From Planctomycetaceae bacterium (GTDB taxonomy: Bacteria > Planctomycetota > Planctomycetia > Pirellulales > UBA1268): a DNA stretch of 5,888 nt. Location: contig JABHNP010000035.1 of the NCBI GenBank assembly GCA_018694455.1, positions 1 to 5,888 on the forward strand, written 5' to 3'. Below are positions 1 to 5,609 of this stretch, piece after piece; the stretch's first letter is position 1, and every line of letters begins with the position of its first letter. The notes under the pieces were generated by a model. It worked only from the letters and a program-made list of their open reading frames with translations. It ran no database searches and had not been told where the DNA came from. Both the position numbers and the translations under genes were made by a program.

Positions 1-99
1 ACGCTGACCGGCACTCTCTTGTGAAACGGCTCGAGCTTCACCCAAGCACAGATTTGACTGGGTCATCAGCAACAGGCTTACAACTACAAACCCTCGCAT
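1..99 (-). CDS. N-terminus of an exported protein of unknown function (partial, runs off the left edge)
   Basis: An open frame of 33 codons begins with ATG at 99-97 and runs without a stop to the left edge. The ATG overlaps the TGA stop of the sulfatase gene by one base (TGATG). An AAGGAAGGG ribosome binding site (complement of 104-112) sits 4 bases before it. The peptide begins MRGFVVVSLLLM and ends ...GEARAVSQESAGQR. This is a typical Sec signal peptide: Arg2, a hydrophobic core at about residues 4-12, and a likely ARA|V cleavage after residue 24. No lipobox is visible. Tight coupling to the sulfatase indicates the last visible gene of the same operon. The mature domain lies outside the window, so its function cannot be named. 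In this setting another exported hydrolase or calcium-binding protein would be unsurprising, but that is a guess. Confidence 0.72.
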   Translation of the reverse strand, partial: MRGFVVVSLLLMTQSNLCLGEARAVSQESAGQR

Positions 100-1550
100 C
101 AGGCCCTTCCTTTCCCAGCCTTTTTCGTAGACTTTATTTTCATTTTATTCCCTCCTTTACCCTTTCGGTCTGATGGCTCTTTCATTGGGTCATAATCAGG
201 ATTCGGAACAGCCATCTGTGCATTCACCGTGCTGAGATATTGCATCAACAATTGATCGAGAACTCTGACTTTCCCTGGCATCTGTTCGGCAAGATCCCTC
301 TGTTCTGCAATATCCTGACTAATGTCGAATAGGGCATACCGTCCACTCTCATAGAATTTCATTAACTTGTATTCATCAAGAAATATGGCTGTATGAGGTC
401 CATCACCACTTTGATAATGCGGAAAGTGAAAGACCATAGCATCACGCACCCGGTGCACCGTTCCTCGACCGTCATCAAGCAAACTTACGAGGCTGCCACC
501 TTCTAGCCCTTTAGGAAGTCTGTTCATAGGCACACCAGCCCATTGGCAATACGTTGGGTACAGGTCATATCCAACAACTCGTTCATGACACCAGGAGTTA
601 GCCGGTATCCCAGGACCGCGGATGATCATGGGGCTGCGAATTCCACCCTCCCATACGCTCCCTTTACCACCTGATAGCCGTCCCTTCTCGCCACTTCGTT
701 TTCCACCACCACCACCGCTGCCGTTATCAGACATATAGATGACATACGTCGATTCTGTGAGACCCAACGATTCGATGGCATCCAGAACAAAACCAACTCC
801 GGCATCGAGGTTTTCAGCGATTGCGGCACTCCCAACACGCTTTTCCTCAACACTACTTCCCATCTTTTTTGCATACTTAGAAAGCGTTTCCTTCATGGCA
901 TTCTGGGGGGCATGAAGAGCATGCCACGACATCTGAATGAAAAATGGCTTCCCACTCTTTTGACTCTTTTCCATAAACAGGGCTGCCCGTTTTGCCATAC
1001 CGACGATATCAGCAGGATTCGGGTCGGCATACTGATGGGCATATTCATTCCCTATATCTCCGTCACCTTCGTCATACCCATTGGCGGCAGGACCACCACC
1101 ATTGATGTGCCACTTCCCATAGTGCGCCGTCACATAACCAGCGGTTTGCAGAAGCTCCCCGATTGTTGTTTCACTCTGTGAAATTTCCCTTGCATTACGC
1201 GGCTCAATGAGCTTGTGACCGGCTTCTGGTCCCGCTGCTTTGGTCCAGTGCAATGCTGCAGGACTCTTTCCGGTCTGAAGACTTATTCGGGTGGGTGAAC
1301 ACACAGAAGCAGGAGCATATGCTGCTGAAAACCTCATTCCTTGCGCTGCCAATTTTTCAAGATTTGGTGTTTCCACAATCGAGCTTTTCGACCATGGAAT
1401 AGCAGGATGCATTGGCACTGATAGGCCATTCCAGGCCTGATCGTCCGACATCATAAAAAGAATATTCGGTTGTTCAGCAGCCATTAATGACGTTCCAGTG
1501 ACGCTGAAAAGGACAGCTGCATATATCGGGGCAAATGTATACGCATTCAT
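99..1550 (-). CDS. Exported formylglycine-dependent sulfatase (arylsulfatase family, S1 type)
   Basis: A 483-residue protein of the alkaline-phosphatase-like sulfatase family, which hydrolyses sulfate esters. A signal peptide covers residues 1 to about 25 (MAA|EQ). Family landmarks are intact: metal-binding Asp36-Asp37 after PNILFMMS; CSPTR at 84-88, matching C-x-P-x-R, where Cys84 would be converted to formylglycine; GKWH at 145-148; HALHAP at 210-215; SDNG at 274-277, with Asp275 and Asn276 as metal ligands; and GGKGSVWEGGIRSP at 294-307 with the likely catalytic Lys296. The C-terminal part carries ALFDISQDIAEQRDLAEQ (406-423), the usual sulfatase tail signature. Length is normal for the family. 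The ATG overlaps the upstream EF-hand stop as ATGA and is preceded by a TAGGTG site. The last 20 or so residues are unusually Lys/Gly-rich. Substrate is unknown; sulfated polysaccharide is the usual inference in planctomycetes. A maturase (FGE or anSME) must be encoded elsewhere. Confidence 0.95.
   Translation of the reverse strand: MNAYTFAPIYAAVLFSVTGTSLMAAEQPNILFMMSDDQAWNGLSVPMHPAIPWSKSSIVETPNLEKLAAQGMRFSAAYAPASVCSPTRISLQTGKSPAALHWTKAAGPEAGHKLIEPRNAREISQSETTIGELLQTAGYVTAHYGKWHINGGGPAANGYDEGDGDIGNEYAHQYADPNPADIVGMAKRAALFMEKSQKSGKPFFIQMSWHALHAPQNAMKETLSKYAKKMGSSVEEKRVGSAAIAENLDAGVGFVLDAIESLGLTESTYVIYMSDNGSGGGGGKRSGEKGRLSGGKGSVWEGGIRSPMIIRGPGIPANSWCHERVVGYDLYPTYCQWAGVPMNRLPKGLEGGSLVSLLDDGRGTVHRVRDAMVFHFPHYQSGDGPHTAIFLDEYKLMKFYESGRYALFDISQDIAEQRDLAEQMPGKVRVLDQLLMQYLSTVNAQMAVPNPDYDPMKEPSDRKGKGGNKMKIKSTKKAGKGRA
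104..112 (-). promoter_or_regulatory. Ribosome binding site of the left-edge gene
   Basis: On the minus strand this reads AAGGAAGGG, 4 bases before the ATG at 99. It lies inside the last codons of the sulfatase gene. It is the main support, with the TGATG overlap and the signal-peptide-like translation, for calling the short open frame at the left edge a real gene. Confidence 0.6.
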
Positions 1551-1960
1551 TTTTCACCTACCGTTCTTTTTTTCTTACCACCTTTGCCACTTCCACCACC
1601 ACGCACTACCAATTCTTGAGGATCCAAAACTCCATTCCTGTTTACATCGAGCATCTTTAACACATTGAATGCATTGTTAATCTCTGTCTTAGAGAGCATG
1701 TCGTCACGATTTATATCAAGCAGCCGGAAAAGACCACCGCCCTGTCCACCACCTTTTTGTCCACCACCTTTTTGGCCACCGCTCTTTTTAAGCTGGCGGT
1801 CTCCTGTGTCTCGCCCACCGTCTTGTTTCTGCTTTGCGGTAGATATTTGCGGCTTCTGGGCTTCAGCAAGACGGCAGTTCATCACAGATCCACAAAGAAT
1901 AAACGTCACGATCATTCCGTTCGCCTTACTTCGCTCAAGCCGTATGTTTTTTAGCACCAT
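1547..1960 (-). CDS. Small exported EF-hand calcium-binding protein
   Basis: A 137-residue protein from the ATG at 1960. I chose this start because AGGGAG lies 6 bases upstream; a GTG at 1981 with its own weaker site (GGAAG) would give 144 residues. The N-terminus has basic residues, a hydrophobic core (about residues 16-28) and a probable AEA|Q cleavage after residue 34, so it should be secreted. A charged stretch and a GGQKGGGQKGGGQGGG linker (about 61-76) lead to two EF-hand loops. Loop 1 is at 82-93 (DINRDDMLSKTE) and loop 2 at 105-116 (DVNRNGVLDPQE). Both show Asp/Asn at positions 1, 3 and 5 and Glu at 12, as expected for Ca2+ binding, although loop 1 has Asp rather than Gly at position 6. 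The tail is Gly/Lys-rich. It starts 33 bases after the metallophosphoesterase stop and ends in an ATGA overlap with the sulfatase. No enzyme domain is present; a structural, adaptor or calcium-buffering role is inference. Confidence 0.85.
   Translation of the reverse strand: MVLKNIRLERSKANGMIVTFILCGSVMNCRLAEAQKPQISTAKQKQDGGRDTGDRQLKKSGGQKGGGQKGGGQGGGLFRLLDINRDDMLSKTEINNAFNVLKMLDVNRNGVLDPQELVVRGGGSGKGGKKKRTVGEK
1734..1790. repeat. In-gene 15-bp tandem repeat encoding a Gly-Gln-Lys linker
   Basis: On the plus strand CCACCACCTTTTTGT (1746-1760) is followed by CCACCACCTTTTTGG (1761-1775), one base different. A degenerate copy flanks each side (1734-1745 and 1776-1790). On the coding minus strand the units give KGGGQ repeats within the linker of the small EF-hand protein. 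The 15-bp period keeps frame, so copy-number change would lengthen or shorten the linker without breaking the gene. Confidence 0.75.
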
Positions 1961-1966
1961 ATTCTG

Positions 1967-1972
1967 CTCCCT
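1967..1972 (-). promoter_or_regulatory. Ribosome binding site deciding the EF-hand protein start
   Basis: The minus strand reads AGGGAG here, 6 bases before the ATG at 1960. The rival GTG at 1981 has only GGAAG upstream. This favours ATG 1960 and a 33-base gap to the upstream gene, although both starts leave the signal peptide intact. Confidence 0.5.
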
Positions 1973-1993
1973 TGCGATCACTTTTTGCTTCCT

Positions 1994-3589
1994 TCAGAAC
2001 GTTCTAACCGGCAACATATACGAATAACTCACAGATCCGTTCATGGTTTTCCCTCCATTAGCTTCTGGTAGGTAGGCACGGACATAATCCACACGTGCTG
2101 ATGAAGCACTCACTCGCACGCGTACGTGGCCACTACTTCCCTGAACCTCACCGGAAAGATATCCATATTCTTTTGCACTCTTTGTCCCGGACCGAGGATG
2201 CCCCGGCTGCGGAACAAGCTGGTAGACAATGCCATCAAGTTGCTGATGAATGAACATGTGATCGTGCCCGTGAAAGACAACATCGACACCCTTGTCAACG
2301 AGCAGGTCATGAATTGGCTTCTCCCATTGAGCCCGATAGATGGCAAATTCATTATCACCGGAAACACCTTTGCCACCCCATTCCCAGTATGGTGCGGCCT
2401 CAGCGCCACCTCGTTGATTTCTGTCAGTTCCACCAACAAGATGATGGATAAAAATAAACCGTAACTCTGCACTCGATTGATTCAGTGCGCGCGCGAGCCA
2501 TTGATACTGGCGCTCTCCGAGTGTCCAACACCAGTTACCTGAATTTCCACCCCGTGTTTTCGTCGTTGTATACCGAAATGGATCGAGCACAATAAACTGC
2601 GCATTGCCCCACTCAAATGCATAATAATTCTCTGGAAGCCCTACTTCAGGTTCGGTGATATCGTTTCCTGTGAAGAACGTATTTGGATATGGATTGGGAA
2701 AGTATTTTTTCCGTGTCTGGGTTGCCCACACATTCGACCCCTTACTTCCACCTTCCCCATCGTGATTGCCAAGAGCAAAATAGAATGCCGCCGAATGGCA
2801 TAACTGGCCGAGATAATACCGCTGTGCAAGATACTGTGGCTGTGATAACTCTGGACTGACATACTTGCCCGTCATAAATGTGTCGCCCAAGCCAAAATGA
2901 AAATCAGGCTGATCAACGCATGCGTTATGAAGTGTTCGCAAATAGACTTCACCACTTGTATTCTCATCAAGATGCGAGTCTGCCTGAACTGTGAAAACAA
3001 ATGAAGTATCTTTTGCCCGTTGGGTATGAAACGTGTACTCGTCACTTTTCTGTTGCTGGGCATTGACTGTGTAGACAAGCCTATAAAAATAACGTGTATT
3101 CCCCGTCAAACCTTCGAGCACAAAGTCGACTGGATCACCCGGCTCAAGAGAGTAGCTTCCCGTTTTGCTAACGAGGCTTCCCGAACGCTCTCCATACTGA
3201 ATAAGGACTGTGCTTCTCTGGTGAAATAAGACCCGCACCGTTGCAGTACTGGCAGTCAAACGACCAACAATAATATTGAAAAGGTGGTCAGGAACATTAT
3301 TCGCCGGTGGTGGTACTGTGTAGCCACCAAGCCGACTCCCACCGCCACGGTTCTGCTTTTCCCGACCAGATGCTTCATCACGTGACACAGCCCCATCGTT
3401 ATTTGTATCTAATGTCCGGATTGATACAGGAGCACCCCTTAATTCCCCTACATCGATAATTCCATCTTTGTTGGAATCAATAACCACACCGAGAGGATCG
3501 ACTCGCGAGTCCTGAGCCCGTGCCACTTTTGCCTGCACGCAGCCCAAGACCGAGACAACAACAAACATTGTGAGCACTTCTGCCTTCAT
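1994..3589 (-). CDS. Exported EF-hand / fibronectin-like / calcineurin-type metallophosphoesterase
   Basis: A 531-residue secreted protein. Residues 1-25 form a signal peptide (ARA|Q after 25); VLGC at 14-17 is a weak alternative lipobox. An EF-hand pair follows: D38-E49 (DSNKDGIIDVGE) and D61-E72 (DTNNDGAVSRDE). After a Gly/Pro-rich linker, residues about 105-190 resemble the fibronectin-III-like N-domain of purple acid phosphatases and PhoD-like enzymes (VGRLTASTATVRV ... LEGLTGNTRYFYRL). The catalytic domain keeps every two-metal motif of the calcineurin-like fold: D204-x-H206, GD at 235-236, GNHD at 274-277, HH at 382-383 and GHDH at 441-444. A phosphoester hydrolase acting outside the cytoplasm is well supported; monoesterase or diesterase cannot be decided. 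The ATG overlaps the upstream gene's stop as ATGA, with GAGAAGAGGG about 9 bases ahead. The EF-hand pair at the front of a phosphatase is the unusual part. Confidence 0.92.
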   Translation of the reverse strand: MKAEVLTMFVVVSVLGCVQAKVARAQDSRVDPLGVVIDSNKDGIIDVGELRGAPVSIRTLDTNNDGAVSRDEASGREKQNRGGGSRLGGYTVPPPANNVPDHLFNIIVGRLTASTATVRVLFHQRSTVLIQYGERSGSLVSKTGSYSLEPGDPVDFVLEGLTGNTRYFYRLVYTVNAQQQKSDEYTFHTQRAKDTSFVFTVQADSHLDENTSGEVYLRTLHNACVDQPDFHFGLGDTFMTGKYVSPELSQPQYLAQRYYLGQLCHSAAFYFALGNHDGEGGSKGSNVWATQTRKKYFPNPYPNTFFTGNDITEPEVGLPENYYAFEWGNAQFIVLDPFRYTTTKTRGGNSGNWCWTLGERQYQWLARALNQSSAELRFIFIHHLVGGTDRNQRGGAEAAPYWEWGGKGVSGDNEFAIYRAQWEKPIHDLLVDKGVDVVFHGHDHMFIHQQLDGIVYQLVPQPGHPRSGTKSAKEYGYLSGEVQGSSGHVRVRVSASSARVDYVRAYLPEANGGKTMNGSVSYSYMLPVRTF

Positions 3590-4620
3590 TGTCTCAAACC
3601 CTCTTCTCGAATTTCTTTCTGACCGTCGTGATGCGAAATATGTGAAAAAAATGCTTTTCCCAGGTCGGACTGATCTTTCAATTCAAAGAGGACACTCTTT
3701 GGCCCCCCACGCCCCCGAGGTAAACCATCAAGCCTAATCGTGTGAATCACACCGGTATCTGAATCAAAGAAAAGCTCGATCTGCTTTGGCCCACGAACGT
3801 CTCGTGAATTCCGTACACCGCTAATTTTTGCGAGTGTGACACCACTTTCTAGAAAGCCTGCATACTCTTCTAAAGTTATGTCATATCCACTTTGTAATTG
3901 ATTGACATGTTCATAAATATTGATGAGAGGGAGGTCCTGCTGCTGACCCGGAAGTGCACCGCGAAATCTATTGAGATTGTTACTTATATGCACCGGGCCT
4001 TTGTCACGAAATGCCCAACTTGTCTCACCGTCACACCCAAGCGTTCTCAATCCACCAGATCGAAGATGCATACGAAGCACAAACTGATCCACACCCCGTA
4101 CAAAAAGAAGCGCACCGTCTACATCCTCTCTTGACCTGACGTTCCATGCCTCCAGTGAAAGTCTTTGAGGCTTTTTCTCCCGTGAGTATTCCTCCAGTAG
4201 CCGTATTACATACGTTCTATCAAGCGGCTCACTTGTTGCTTTGAGAACCTTCTGAAGCGAAGCCATAGCGGCATTCGCTTTTTGGTAAGGTACAACAAAG
4301 TAAAACATGACAAGCAACGCGATAGTCAGTGATAGTGCCGATGTCACTACGACAAATTGAGTGTTACGAGCGAACCCAGTCGGATGTTTTGCAGAACGTA
4401 ATGGAGCAGGAACGTCTTTCGAAATGAAATTGAGTACGCTGTAAAGATTAGTTGTCTCTTTTTCATTATTTCGCTGAACCCTATCTTCAAGTACGGCATG
4501 GACAAATAGTTCGTCTGCAATAGTCTTCGCAATTGTGCCATCAACCGGAGCTGGAGAATCTGGCGCTTCTGTATGTTCATCATCAATCCAACTGGTTAAT
4601 GGGTTGTTTTGAGGTTTCAT
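3586..4620 (-). CDS. Single-pass membrane protein, probable anti-sigma factor with a large extracytoplasmic domain
   Basis: A 344-residue protein. I start it at ATG 4620, which overlaps the sigma stop as ATGA and has GGAGGAGG 4 bases upstream; an upstream ATG at 4665 would add 15 residues lying wholly inside the sigma gene. Residues 1 to about 86 are hydrophilic and would be cytoplasmic, with an acidic helix-like stretch (ADELFVHAVLEDRVQ, 35-49) that could bind the sigma factor. One transmembrane helix lies at about 87-112. Residues about 115-335 form a soluble domain rich in short beta-like segments (FVLRMHLRSGGLRTL, 180-194; GETSWAFRDKG, 198-208; QIELFFDSDTGVIHTIRLDG, 280-299), recalling LolA/RseB-like folds. 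No catalytic motif and no zinc-binding HxxxCxxC anti-sigma motif is visible. Position directly after an ECF sigma gene is the strongest argument for an anti-sigma or sensor role. The membrane topology is solid; the function is inference. Confidence 0.7.
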   Translation of the reverse strand: MKPQNNPLTSWIDDEHTEAPDSPAPVDGTIAKTIADELFVHAVLEDRVQRNNEKETTNLYSVLNFISKDVPAPLRSAKHPTGFARNTQFVVVTSALSLTIALLVMFYFVVPYQKANAAMASLQKVLKATSEPLDRTYVIRLLEEYSREKKPQRLSLEAWNVRSREDVDGALLFVRGVDQFVLRMHLRSGGLRTLGCDGETSWAFRDKGPVHISNNLNRFRGALPGQQQDLPLINIYEHVNQLQSGYDITLEEYAGFLESGVTLAKISGVRNSRDVRGPKQIELFFDSDTGVIHTIRLDGLPRGRGGPKSVLFELKDQSDLGKAFFSHISHHDGQKEIREEGLRQ

Positions 4621-5162
4621 GAAGCCTCCTCCGATCGACTCAAGACACCCTTTCTCTTCAGACATTCCGCCACTAACGCTCTGGCTCTTTGCAATCGTTT
4701 TTTACACGCTTCAAAAGAAATTTCCATTTGCTGAGCAAGCACTTTTAGTTTCAAACCATTCTGATAACGACCATGAATGATTGTTTTGTGATGCCCTGAT
4801 AGTGCTTCAACACACTCCTGCAAGGATTTAAGCTTTTCATCCCAAGTATCACCAGCAAGAAGGTTGACTCTTTCAAAATGACGTTCAAGAGCAGCCAGGA
4901 CAGCGTCATCCAAAACAATTGGTGACTGTTTTATTTTCCGGTAGTGTGCCAATACCAATCTACGAGCAATTCCACGTAACCAGGGCCCAAATGGCCGACT
5001 CTGATCACACTCATCAAGACGTCGCCAGGCCACGACCAATGTTTCCTGAAATAAATCGTCTACCGTAGCCTGATCACGAACCACACTACGTAAATAGACC
5101 ATGAGCATTCGTGAGTTTTCACGAGCAAGAATTTCAAATACTTTGTGAGAGTCTGTGGTCAC
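4617..5162 (-). CDS. ECF-type RNA polymerase sigma factor (sigma-70 family)
   Basis: A 181-residue two-domain sigma factor that would direct RNA polymerase to a dedicated promoter set. Region 2 spans about 14-80: YLRSVVRDQATVDDLFQET contains the core-binding and -10-melting helices, and RPFGPWLRGIARRLVLAHYRK continues it. This stretch strongly resembles the ECF subgroup expanded in planctomycetes and verrucomicrobia. Region 4 spans about 113-170, with a helix-turn-helix (LKLKVLAQQMEISFEACKKR) for the -35 element. Length is normal for an ECF factor. The start is GTG at 5162; an in-frame TGA lies only two codons upstream (5169-5171), and later starts such as Met19 would cut conserved region 2. 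The upstream ribosome binding site is poor (AGG about 13 bases away). The stop overlaps the anti-sigma-like ATG as ATGA. Target promoters are unknown; autoregulation is common in such operons but not shown. Confidence 0.93.
   Translation of the reverse strand: MTTDSHKVFEILARENSRMLMVYLRSVVRDQATVDDLFQETLVVAWRRLDECDQSRPFGPWLRGIARRLVLAHYRKIKQSPIVLDDAVLAALERHFERVNLLAGDTWDEKLKSLQECVEALSGHHKTIIHGRYQNGLKLKVLAQQMEISFEACKKRLQRARALVAECLKRKGVLSRSEEAS
4625..4632 (-). promoter_or_regulatory. Strong ribosome binding site deciding the anti-sigma-like start
   Basis: The minus strand reads GGAGGAGG, 4 bases before the ATG at 4620, inside the final Ser-Glu-Glu-Ala codons of the sigma gene. It supports start 4620 over 4665 and suggests strong or coupled translation of the membrane protein. 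Confidence 0.75.
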
Positions 5163-5348
5163 GTGAATTCAAACCTAGTGGTTCAAGCTTTCTCGGGAAT
5201 ACTGTCAGGGATGTATTTTCGGGGACAATCTTTCCGAAATTATCTTATTGGGCCGCGAGCTACATTACGTGCTGCATAAGTGGGCAAAACCGAGAAAAGC
5301 CAAGTGCACAGGCGCGCTCCCCACGGATTCAATTTGTTCCAAGCTGTG

Positions 5349-5377
5349 AAAACGACACTGACATTTCAGACGTTTCA
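5349..5377 (-). promoter_or_regulatory. Candidate ECF-type promoter upstream of the sigma gene
   Basis: Minus strand TGAAAC (5377-5372), a 17-base spacer, then CGTTTT (5354-5349). This resembles the general ECF pattern of an AAC-containing -35 and a CGT-containing -10. Transcription would start near 5342, giving a leader of about 180 bases to the GTG at 5162. Short motifs like this arise by chance, and the binding preference of this planctomycete sigma group is not known to me. Confidence 0.2.
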
Positions 5378-5427
5378 GATGGTTTGCCACACAAGTTTTT
5401 GTCTGCCAGAGTGACAGTTCTGCGATC

Positions 5428-5457
5428 TCCCCACAAAATCCCCACAACATCTTGTGG
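5428..5457. repeat. Direct repeat TCCCCACAA x2 with overlapping short hairpin
   Basis: TCCCCACAA appears at 5428-5436 and 5439-5447, one helical turn apart. The second copy's CCACAA (5442-5447) pairs with TTGTGG (5452-5457) across a 4-base CATC loop. It lies 38 bases past the tRNA 3' end in the direction of tRNA transcription. It could be an operator, or a weak processing or terminator hairpin for the tRNA transcript, but no T-run follows the stem. The repeats themselves are certain; the role is open. Confidence 0.4.
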
Positions 5458-5494
5458 AGAATTGCGTTTCACCCGTGCTACAGGCAAAACGAAG

Positions 5495-5567
5495 TACCCC
5501 CGGCAGGATTCGAACCTGCGACTCCCGCTTTAGGAAAGCGGTGCTCTATCCCCTGAGCTACGAGGGC
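5495..5567 (-). tRNA. tRNA-Arg, anticodon CCU (reads AGG)
   Basis: A complete 73-nt cloverleaf reads on the minus strand. The acceptor stem GCCCTCG pairs with CGGGGGT (a G-U at the first pair and a U-G at the fifth). The D arm is GCTC/GAGC with an 8-base loop. The anticodon stem CCGCT/AGCGG holds loop TTCCTAA, so the anticodon is CCT (complement of 5532-5534). The variable loop is the 5-base GAGTC. The T arm GCAGG/CCTGC holds TTCGAAT, and the discriminator is A. CCA is not encoded (CTT follows), so it must be added by nucleotidyltransferase. Only 42 bases separate it from the upstream sulfatase stop, and no clear promoter is visible there, so it may be cut from a longer transcript. Confidence 0.96.
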
Positions 5568-5609
5568 GTTTGATGGGTGAGACTAGCAGAACTGAAGCAA
5601 ATGACAGAA

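Larger units (their letters stand above)
5163..5494. other. Gene-free interval between tRNA-Arg and the sigma operon
   Basis: About 330 bases without a credible gene; the open frames across it translate to low-quality peptides. It should hold the promoter of the sigma operon. Visible on the minus strand: a TGAAAC...17 bases...CGTTTT pair (5349-5377) of ECF-promoter shape, and an isolated GATAAT -10-like hexamer (5239-5244) with no good -35. TTTCAGA occurs twice, 9 bases apart, at 5364-5370 and 5373-5379 (plus strand). TCCCCACAA occurs twice, 11 bases apart, at 5428-5436 and 5439-5447, with a short hairpin at 5442-5457. None of these is decisive by eye. Confidence 0.6.

Noticed and set aside
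1996..2005. Perfect 10-bp palindrome AGAACGTTCT at the phosphoesterase 3' end
   Set aside because: It encodes the last Arg-Thr-Phe codons, is short, has no T-run and sits inside an operon, so neither a terminator nor an operator is supported.
1665..2027. Plus-strand open frame rich in Pro (PPPCPPPFCPPPFWPP)
   Set aside because: It is the antisense image of the GGGQK tandem repeat in the EF-hand gene, not a proline-rich protein.
3540..3589. Lipoprotein call for the metallophosphoesterase based on VLGC
   Set aside because: Leu at -2 is a weak fit to the lipobox and a standard ARA|Q cleavage site follows eight residues later; kept only as an alternative.
4621..4665. 15-codon upstream extension of the anti-sigma-like gene
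   Set aside because: It lies wholly inside the sigma gene; ATG 4620 has GGAGGAGG 4 bases ahead and forms the ATGA overlap seen at other junctions.
5239..5244. GATAAT as a housekeeping -10 for the sigma operon
   Set aside because: The hexamer at the right distance (TAATGT) is a poor -35 and there is no extended -10, so a promoter call is not supported.
5265..5450. 61-codon minus-strand open frame upstream of the sigma gene
   Set aside because: No convincing ribosome binding site, no recognisable domain, and an odd Cys/Leu-rich composition; it looks like chance.
5111..5533. 140-codon plus-strand open frame ending in RQDSNLRLPL
   Set aside because: Its end is the well-known false translation of the antisense strand of a tRNA; the rest overlaps the sigma gene start and non-coding DNA with no ribosome binding site or family resemblance.
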